Source: Mesorhizobium sp. L-8-3 | Lineage (GTDB): Bacteria; Pseudomonadota; Alphaproteobacteria; Rhizobiales; Rhizobiaceae | Reading direction: 5' to 3' | Assembly (NCBI RefSeq): GCF_016756615.1 | Contig: NZ_AP023262.1 | Span: 1,362,501 to 1,426,500, forward strand | Length of the DNA stretch: 64,000 bases | Shown: positions 58,570-64,000 of the stretch, piece after piece | Layout: each line of letters opens with the position of its first letter | How positions within the stretch are numbered: position 1 is the stretch's first letter | Translations under genes and position numbers: made by a program | Notes under the pieces: model-generated | The model's input: only the letters and a program-made list of their open reading frames with translations | Databases searched by the model: none | What the model was told of the DNA's origin: nothing

Positions 58570-58650
58570 GAGTGAGAGAGGGGTTGGGATTTCCGCGACG
58601 GGTTGGAAGCGGAGAGAGTGGCTCTCGGCGTCCGTCACGGAGTAACCACC
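58570..58650 (+). promoter_or_regulatory. structured 5' leader of the parB-like gene
   Basis: Same plan as the ardC leader: GAGTGAGAGAG, then CCGCGACGGG (58593-58602) pairing with TCCGTCACGG (58631-58640; one mismatch, one G-U), enclosing GAGAG (58612-58616) with CTCTC (58622-58626). The inner stem has different bases from the ardC version but still pairs. The Shine-Dalgarno GGAG (58639-58642) overlaps the base of the helix. Confidence 0.65.
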
Positions 58651-60816
58651 ATGGCAAGAGCCGCCAAGAAGAAGCCTGCCGTCCAGATGATCGTCTTCTC
58701 GCGGGCGCGCGACATTCCCTTCGACCGCATCAGCCTGTCGGACAGCAATGTGCGCGAGACCGGCGTCGAAGCGGGCCTGGATGAGCTCACCTTCGACATC
58801 GAGCGCCGCGAGGATCTCGTGCAGGGCCTCAATGTCCGTGCCATCCTCGACCAGGACGGCAACGAGACCGGCGATTTCGAGACGCCGGCGGGCGGCCGCC
58901 GCTATCGCTCGATCGCCCGGCTCGTGAAGGCGGGCCGCTTCCCCGAGGACGGGCTCATCCCCTGCATCGTCAAGAAGGCCGACGCCAAGACCTCGGCCCT
59001 GGACGACTCGCTGGCCGAGAACGTGCATCGCCTCGCGCTGCATCCGGTCGACCAGTTCCGCGCCTTCAAGCGCATGGTCGAGGGTGGCATGACGACGGAG
59101 GAAGTCGCCAACGCCTATTTCACCACGCAGCGCTATGTCGAGCAGCGCCTGCGCCTCGCCTCGGTCTCGCCTAAGCTGCTCGACATCTATGCCGCGAACG
59201 GCATGACGCTGGCGGTGCTGGAAGCGTTCACCGCGCATCCCGACCATGCGCGCCAGGAGCAGGTCTGGGATGCAGTCAGGCAGTCTCACTTCCGCGAGCC
59301 CTGGCGCATTCGCCAGACCCTCACCGAGACGACGGTCCCGGCCTCGGACAAGCGCGCCCAGTTCGTCGGTCTCGACGCCTATGTCGCGGCCGGCGGCACG
59401 GTACTGCCGCGCTATCTGTTCGACGAGGACGATGACGGTTGGCTGGAGGACGTTTCCCTCCTCGACAGGTTGGTCAACGACAAGCTCAAGGCCGTCGCCG
59501 ACGAGGTTGCTGCCGAAGGCTGGAAGTGGATCACCGTCAGCCTCGAACTTCCCTATGGCCACGACGAGGGACTTCGCCCACTCGCTGGCACCTTCGCGGA
59601 ACTCACGAAGAAGGAGCGTAAGCAGCGCGAGGCACTGCGTCAGGAGCAGGAGCACCTCGAAGCCGAATACGCCAAGGCCGACGAGCTGCCCGAAGAGGTC
59701 GACCAGCGGCTGGGCGAGATCGAGAAGGAGCTCGACGCCTTCGAACGCCGTCCGGCCGTCTACGATCCAGCGGAGATCGCCATCGCCGGCGTCTTCATCT
59801 CCGTCGGTTCCGACGGCGAGTTGATCGTGTATCGCGGCTATGTTCGACCCGAGGACGAGCCGGCCGCAACCATCGACGGCGATGCGCCGGACGCTGAAGC
59901 CGATGGCCAAGACGGCGACGAGCCGGAGGCGCCGCATATCCAGCGCGCGGTCATCACCATCGGCGGTGAGCCGGCCGAGCCGCAGGAGGACGACGAGGAA
60001 GACATCATCAAGCCGCTTCCGGAGCGGCTCGTGATCGAACTGACTGCGCACCGGACGCTCGCGCTGCGCGATGTCGTTGGCAGCAATCCGCATGTCGCCC
60101 TTACCGCCCTGCTGCACAGGCTGGTGCGCGACACCTTCCGGCGGACCGGCACCTCCGGCGCCAGCCTGCAGGTGTCAGTCAACCACGTCTTCTTCCGCGA
60201 ACAGGGCAAGGATCTCGGCGAGAGCCCCTATGCGAAGTCGATCGCCCAGCGGCATGAGGACTGGAAGGCAGATCTGCCGGCTGATGAGGATGCGCTGTGG
60301 GACTGGCTCGACGCGCTCGACGACGCCAGCCGCCTCGCGCTGCTCGCCCATTGCGTCAGCTACGGAGTCAACGCGCTCTACGAGCGTCCGAACCCGTTGA
60401 GCGCAACGGGCATCTCGCAGTCGGCCCTCGACCGGCGCATGGCCGAGGCTGATCGGCTGGCACGCGTCACCGGCCTCGACATGGTGGAAGCCGGCTTCCG
60501 GCCCACCGTCGAAAACTATCTCGGCCGTGTCACCAAGCCCCGCATCCTCGAAGCCGTCCGCGACGGCGCGGGTGAGCGCGCCGCCCAGCTCATCGACCAT
60601 CTGAAGAAGGGTGACATGGCCAAGGAGGCCGAGCGTCTCCTGGCGGACACGGGCTGGCTGCCCGAGCCGCTGCGCCTGCTCGATGCCGAGCCGGAACATG
60701 CCGCCGACACAGATGGCGATGCCGGTGACGAGGTGCTGCCGGCCTTTCTCACGGATGACGACGAGGTGTCGGCGGATGCCCACGCCGAGCCGATCCACAC
60801 GATCGCCGCCGAATAA
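58651..60816 (+). CDS. ParB/Spo0J-family protein of integrative elements
   Basis: 721 residues, much longer than chromosomal ParB. The ParB/RepB nuclease-like domain is near the start (FDRISLSDSNVRETG, VQGLNVRAIL, TPAGGRRYRSIARLVKAG, about 20-95), with the family box DDSLAENVHRLALHPVDQFRAF (about 113-135) followed by the HTH (TTEEVANAYFTTQRYVEQRL). The long C-terminal part has a charged coiled segment (about 305-350) and an acidic stretch (about 405-450). Such long ParB-like proteins occur on rhizobial plasmids and integrative elements; roles in partition or gene control are inferred. The ATG follows the structured leader. Confidence 0.9.
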   Translation: MARAAKKKPAVQMIVFSRARDIPFDRISLSDSNVRETGVEAGLDELTFDIERREDLVQGLNVRAILDQDGNETGDFETPAGGRRYRSIARLVKAGRFPEDGLIPCIVKKADAKTSALDDSLAENVHRLALHPVDQFRAFKRMVEGGMTTEEVANAYFTTQRYVEQRLRLASVSPKLLDIYAANGMTLAVLEAFTAHPDHARQEQVWDAVRQSHFREPWRIRQTLTETTVPASDKRAQFVGLDAYVAAGGTVLPRYLFDEDDDGWLEDVSLLDRLVNDKLKAVADEVAAEGWKWITVSLELPYGHDEGLRPLAGTFAELTKKERKQREALRQEQEHLEAEYAKADELPEEVDQRLGEIEKELDAFERRPAVYDPAEIAIAGVFISVGSDGELIVYRGYVRPEDEPAATIDGDAPDAEADGQDGDEPEAPHIQRAVITIGGEPAEPQEDDEEDIIKPLPERLVIELTAHRTLALRDVVGSNPHVALTALLHRLVRDTFRRTGTSGASLQVSVNHVFFREQGKDLGESPYAKSIAQRHEDWKADLPADEDALWDWLDALDDASRLALLAHCVSYGVNALYERPNPLSATGISQSALDRRMAEADRLARVTGLDMVEAGFRPTVENYLGRVTKPRILEAVRDGAGERAAQLIDHLKKGDMAKEAERLLADTGWLPEPLRLLDAEPEHAADTDGDAGDEVLPAFLTDDDEVSADAHAEPIHTIAAE

Positions 60817-60823
60817 CCCAGGC

Positions 60824-60843
60824 GGGGCGGCTTCGGCCGCCCC
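60824..60843 (+). terminator. hairpin terminator after the parB-like gene
   Basis: GGGGCGGC-TTCG-GCCGCCCC, a perfect 8-bp stem with a stable TTCG tetraloop, 8 bp after the stop. Only a weak T stretch follows. Confidence 0.75.
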
Positions 60844-60865
60844 GTTCATTCCCCTTCCACCTCGA

Positions 60866-60910
60866 GGCCCGGCAAACCGTCGGGCCGTTTTCGTTTCAGG
60901 AGATAAAACA
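60866..60910 (+). promoter_or_regulatory. hairpin leader before the gene at 60911
   Basis: GGCCCG (60866-60871) pairs with CGGGCC (60881-60886), followed by GTTTTCGTTTCAGGAGATAA and the ATG. The same plan (GC hairpin, then TTTCGTTT, then AGGAGA) recurs at 61416-61466. A GC hairpin followed by T-rich bases directly before the ribosome binding site resembles an attenuator. Confidence 0.55.
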
Positions 60911-61384
60911 ATGTCCGCCTACAACGTCTTGGATGCGCCGCTCGGCAGCTTGGTCAGATATTTTGACGGCGCCCCGAAACCGCCCGCTCGCTTCATCAAG
61001 AAGCTCGCGGCCTGGGAACGGCGCAACGGAGTCGGCCGGCTCGTGCGCAAGGAACCGGCACGCGAGCGCCCGACCTACACGAGTCCGCCATGCTTCACCT
61101 TGCACGAGGGCAACTTCGCATCGGGCGCGGTGATCCTCGTCACCGTCATGCGCACCCATTCCGTCGATAGCGATCTCTCCTTCGAGATCGTCGAGCGCCC
61201 CGCCATCGGGATGGTTCGCGTCCTCCAGCAACTCGGCGACAACAGCGAACTGCTGCATCTCGCGCAGGATCGCGGGGCAGCCGAGCTCTGGCTGGCGAAG
61301 GCGGGATATAGCTCCGCCAGGCTGGAAGAAGTCACCGCTGACGAGGTTGGCGCCGATGTCGTCGAGGGCCGCGCGGCGGCGTGA
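60911..61384 (+). CDS. conserved hypothetical protein of the integrative element
   Basis: 157 residues. No domain is recognised with confidence. The first third is basic (PPARFIKKLAAWERRNGVGR), the middle is beta-rich with VILVTVMRTHSVDSDLSFE and the end is helical and acidic. The ATG follows AGGAGATAAAACA. Its position among ParB-like and DUF4326 genes suggests an element-maintenance role. Confidence 0.7.
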   Translation: MSAYNVLDAPLGSLVRYFDGAPKPPARFIKKLAAWERRNGVGRLVRKEPARERPTYTSPPCFTLHEGNFASGAVILVTVMRTHSVDSDLSFEIVERPAIGMVRVLQQLGDNSELLHLAQDRGAAELWLAKAGYSSARLEEVTADEVGADVVEGRAAA

Positions 61385-61415
61385 CGCCCAGAACCACGGC
61401 CCGATTCACAACCCC

Positions 61416-61466
61416 GCCCGGTTTCCCACAGGAGCGCCGGGCTATTTCGTTTGAGGAGAGAGAAAC
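61416..61466 (+). promoter_or_regulatory. hairpin leader before the gene at 61467
   Basis: GCCCGG (61416-61421) pairs with CCGGGC (61437-61442), followed by TATTTCGTTTGAGGAGAGAG and a GTG start. It matches the leader at 60866-60910 in layout and in the TTTCGTTT/AGGAGA block. Confidence 0.55.
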
Positions 61467-61733
61467 GTGGCTATCCCCGACTACGCTCGCACCAACTTCA
61501 ACACGCTGCTGCGCGCCGCCGGCGACGGCAATCTCGCGCTGATGGAATGCGCCGACGCATTGACGGGCGAGAAACGCTACGTCATCGCTGCCGTCGGCCG
61601 TGACGGCGGCGACTACGTCTTCACGCCCTTCGGCCATCTCGCCGACGGCAACCCCTGTGACGCTTACCTGCCACCAGACCCCTACAATCCGGACGGCTTC
61701 CTGCCGAACGGCGATGACGCAGGACCGGCATGA
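61467..61733 (+). CDS. small conserved protein (DUF6117-like)
   Basis: 88 residues from GTG: MAIPDYARTNFNTLLRAAGD, ALMECADALTGEKRYVIAAVG and DYVFTPFGHLADGNP. It resembles the small DUF6117 proteins of rhizobial elements; function unknown. The name is from memory of the family, so moderately sure. Confidence 0.7.
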   Translation: MAIPDYARTNFNTLLRAAGDGNLALMECADALTGEKRYVIAAVGRDGGDYVFTPFGHLADGNPCDAYLPPDPYNPDGFLPNGDDAGPA

Positions 61734-61908
61734 TCAGAACTCCACACTGCCGTGGCCTTCCGTCTCTGGCCTCCCGATCCGTTGCGGTTCCCCTGAATGG
61801 ACGCGGCGCGGCGCCGGTCGACGGCAAGCCGTTCCCGCCGACGGCGTGACCGACGCCGCCTGACCGCGTCCCTCGCTGATCCGCCGCAACGGATCAGGAG
61901 GAAGCGGA
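61734..61908 (+). promoter_or_regulatory. possible RNA switch before the DUF4326 gene
   Basis: This 175-nt leader can form two exclusive pairings. CTGATCCG (61876-61883) pairs with CGGATCAG (61890-61897) directly against the Shine-Dalgarno AGGAGG (61896-61901). Alternatively GATCCGTTGCGG (61776-61787) pairs perfectly over 12 bp with CCGCAACGGATC (61884-61895), which removes the first hairpin. Seen in the sequence; its use in control is inference. Confidence 0.5.
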
Positions 61909-62292
61909 ATGTGCAAGGTTCTGAATAACCGCGTCGCCGGCGTTCCTGCCGGCGCGGCTTACATCGGCCGCGGATCGAAGTGGGGTAATCCGTTCCGGAT
62001 CGGGCCGGGCGGCGACCGGGCCGCCGTCATCGCCAAGCACGAGCGCTGGCTCGCAAACCAGCATGGTCTTCTGCGTTCGCTCGACGAATTGCGCGGCCAC
62101 GATCTCGTCTGCACACCGCTCGCATGCCACGGCGATCTTCTTCGCCGTCTGGCCAATGCCAGCCGCGACCAGCGCCTGGTGGCGTGGGATGAAGGCCGCG
62201 GCCTGAGAGCCCGAGGAAGGCCGGGACGGGTTCGAGCCGGTGCGGTCGAGAGAGAGCGCCGCTCAGGCTCATCCCGTTCCCGCTCTCCTTAG
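61909..62292 (+). CDS. DUF4326-domain protein
   Basis: 127 residues: CKVLNNRVAGVPAGAAYIGRGSKWGNPFRIGPGGDR, then LANQHGLLRSLDELRGHDLVCTPLACHGDLLRRLAN, the DUF4326 pattern with conserved GNPF and CHGD. The C-terminal 35 residues are arginine- and serine-rich and may be disordered. DUF4326 has no established role; it is common on phages and mobile elements. Confidence 0.85.
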   Translation: MCKVLNNRVAGVPAGAAYIGRGSKWGNPFRIGPGGDRAAVIAKHERWLANQHGLLRSLDELRGHDLVCTPLACHGDLLRRLANASRDQRLVAWDEGRGLRARGRPGRVRAGAVERERRSGSSRSRSP

Positions 62293-62301
62293 GCTCTTCC
62301 C

Positions 62302-64000
62302 ATGAACATGATGTCCGCCCCCCTGGCAATAGATCCGGCCGCCGACGCGGCCGCGACGATCCCGCTCGGCGCCGAAGCCGACACCGCCGCCGCCATCCTC
62401 GCGGCCGCGCAGATCCTTCTCCCCCACATCGAGCGCGGCCAGCGCATCGACACTCCGGCGCTGCGCCACGCGATGGAAACCGCCTTCGGGGCCTCCGATG
62501 CATCGGGCGCCTGGACCTGGAAGACCGCCTATGAGGCCTGCGAGGCAGCGACGGTGCTGTTCCTGCGCAAGTTCGGCAAGGCACTGTTGCGCAAGGCCGG
62601 TTCCCCTGCTGCGAGCCTGCCGCTGCTGACGAAGATCGCCGGGCTCATGCCGACTCACACGCGCCGCTCGGCCGAGAGCGAAGCCTTCCAGCAGTTCTCG
62701 ACGCCCATCCCGCTCGGCCTGGTCGCTGCGACCGCCGCCGGGATCACCCCGGCCGACCGCGTGCTGGAGCCCTCGGCCGGCACCGGCCTTCTCGCCATCC
62801 TCGCCGAGATCGCCGGCGGCACGCTCGTTCTGAACGAGCTGGCCGAGACCCGCGCCAATCTTCTCGCTTCGCTATTCCCGGCTCTCCGGGTCACGCGCTT
62901 CGATGCGGCTCAGATCGACGATCACCTCGATCCGGCCGTCATGCCGAGCGTCGTGCTGATGAACCCGCCATTCTCGGCCATGGCCAATGTGGACACCCGC
63001 ATGGCCGACGCGGCATTCCGCCATGTCGCGTCGGCGCTGGCGCGCCTTGCTCCCGGCGGCCGTCTCGTCACCATCACCGGCGCGAATTTTGCGCCCGACG
63101 CCCCGGCCTGGACGTCCGCCTATGCCCGCCTGCAGGAGCGCGGCCGTGTCGTGTTCTCCGCGGCCATAGACGGCTCGGTCTACGCCAGGCACGGCACCAG
63201 TTTCCCGACACGGCTCACCGTCATCGACAAGCTGCCCGCCGACGATCCGACCGGGTTTCCGGCCGCGCTAGGCGTCGTGCCCGACGCTGCGACGCTGATG
63301 GGCTGGGTGGCCGAGCATGTTCCGGCCCGGCTGCCCGTCGATCCCGCTGTTTCGGCCCCGGTCGCTGCGACGCCCGCACCGCGCACCCTGCGCGGTTATA
63401 TCGCCCGCGCCGCCAAGGCGGTCCCTGCGAAGACGCCGACCGAACCCGAAGCCGTCGATCTCGACTACGAGACCCTCGAGTGTCAGGAAGCCGGGACTGG
63501 CCACATCAGCGACGCGATCTATGAGGAGTACGCGCTCCAGGCGATCCGTATCCCCAATGCGCAGTCCCACCCGACGAGGCTGGTGCAGTCGGCGGCCATG
63601 GCATCGGTCGCTCCGCCGAAGCCGCGCTATCGGCCCCGGCTTCCGGCCAATGCCCTCGACCTCCTGTCGGGCGCCCAGCTCGAAACCGTCATCTATGCCG
63701 GCGAGGCGCATTCCGAATATCTGCCGGGATCGTGGACGGTCGACGAGGCCTTCGATGTCGTCACGGCCGCCCGCGACGATGCGAAGAACGCCGTGCGCTT
63801 CCGGCGCGGCTTCATGATTGGCGACGGCACCGGCGTCGGCAAGGGCCGCCAGTCCGCCTGCATCGTCCTCGACAACTGGATGCGAGGCCGCCGCAAGGCG
63901 GTGTGGCTGAGCCGATCGGAAACCTTGCTCGAAGACGCGCAGCGGGATTGGTCGGCGCTCGGCATGGAGCGCTTGCTCATCACGCCGCAGTCGCTTTTTG
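62302..64000 (+). CDS. strawberry-notch-like helicase with N-terminal methyltransferase (partial)
   Basis: Open to the window end; 566 codons seen. The first domain is an N6-adenine-type methyltransferase: VLEPSAGTGLLAILAEI (SAM-binding, about 155-171), FDAAQID and the catalytic MNPPFSAM (about 219-226). It continues into a helicase-type NTPase with GDGTGVGKGRQSACI (Walker A, about 508-522). Such fusions are hallmarks of large conjugative or integrative elements, where they may modify and remodel incoming DNA. ATG 62302 is 9 bp after the DUF4326 stop; the in-phase ATGs at 62308 and 62311 are alternatives. Confidence 0.9.
   Translation, partial: MNMMSAPLAIDPAADAAATIPLGAEADTAAAILAAAQILLPHIERGQRIDTPALRHAMETAFGASDASGAWTWKTAYEACEAATVLFLRKFGKALLRKAGSPAASLPLLTKIAGLMPTHTRRSAESEAFQQFSTPIPLGLVAATAAGITPADRVLEPSAGTGLLAILAEIAGGTLVLNELAETRANLLASLFPALRVTRFDAAQIDDHLDPAVMPSVVLMNPPFSAMANVDTRMADAAFRHVASALARLAPGGRLVTITGANFAPDAPAWTSAYARLQERGRVVFSAAIDGSVYARHGTSFPTRLTVIDKLPADDPTGFPAALGVVPDAATLMGWVAEHVPARLPVDPAVSAPVAATPAPRTLRGYIARAAKAVPAKTPTEPEAVDLDYETLECQEAGTGHISDAIYEEYALQAIRIPNAQSHPTRLVQSAAMASVAPPKPRYRPRLPANALDLLSGAQLETVIYAGEAHSEYLPGSWTVDEAFDVVTAARDDAKNAVRFRRGFMIGDGTGVGKGRQSACIVLDNWMRGRRKAVWLSRSETLLEDAQRDWSALGMERLLITPQSLF

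Overview
The window looks like the chromosome of an alphaproteobacterium, probably of the order Hyphomicrobiales (rhizobia and relatives). The reasons are the high GC content, a 23S rRNA with a helix-9 intervening hairpin, an initiator tRNA with a C1-A72 mismatch and an A-U pair in its anticodon stem, abundant TRAP and Liv transporters, and a right-hand gene set (ArdC-like, DUF2958, ParB-like, DUF4326, strawberry-notch/methylase) typical of rhizobial integrative elements. The genus cannot be fixed from the sequence alone.

Layout. (1) 1-3666: the end of an rrn operon (spacer, 23S, 5S, tRNA-fMet, terminator). (2) 3560-5428: a large serine recombinase on the minus strand whose reading frame ends inside the tRNA-fMet, with a 64-residue basic protein gene upstream. 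(3) 5759-31723: a 26-kb catabolic island bounded by two identical 47-bp copies of the 3' part of a tRNA-Arg(ACG). It holds a long operon (hydrolase, LigA/LigB-type extradiol dioxygenase, FAD monooxygenase, enol-lactonase, TRAP transporter, molybdenum hydroxylase with CoxG-like factor), an AraC regulator, a BKACE enzyme, a second TRAP binding protein, an SDR, a NodD-like LysR regulator and a second operon (C-C hydrolase, type I extradiol dioxygenase, Rieske ferredoxin, FAD monooxygenase, MFS carrier, cyclase, cupin, FAH hydrolase, epimerase). (4) 31724-39162: an insertion-sequence graveyard with a truncated ardC, an IS50-like element nested in an IS6-type element, broken ribB, Lrp and biotin-carboxylase genes, IS110 and IS5-type elements. 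(5) 39326-51691: a second catabolic cluster (LLM monooxygenase and flavin reductase, LivHMGF and LivK uptake, two enoyl-CoA hydratases, acyl-CoA ligase, creatininase-family hydrolase, AraC regulator). (6) 52207-55537: an Lrp regulator divergent from a homodimeric E1 2-oxoacid dehydrogenase, beside the frameshifted N-terminus of another E1. (7) 56016-56499: an ISL3 remnant and a third, diverged tRNA-Arg 3' copy. (8) 56500-64000: the start of an integrative element, running off the window.

How it works together. Both catabolic clusters pair uptake with ring activation, ring opening or CoA activation, and hydrolysis, each beside its own regulator; the substrates cannot be named with certainty. 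Copies 2 and 3 of the tRNA-Arg repeat are followed by about 550 bp of homologous DNA, so two related elements were stacked at one target and the first was gutted by insertion sequences.

The most interesting unexplained signal is a structured 5' leader shared by the ardC-like and parB-like genes. It is a two-part helix with substitutions that keep the pairing, and its basal stem contains part of the Shine-Dalgarno sequence. Three further genes of the same element also have hairpins immediately before their ribosome binding sites, suggesting that element genes are controlled at the RNA level.
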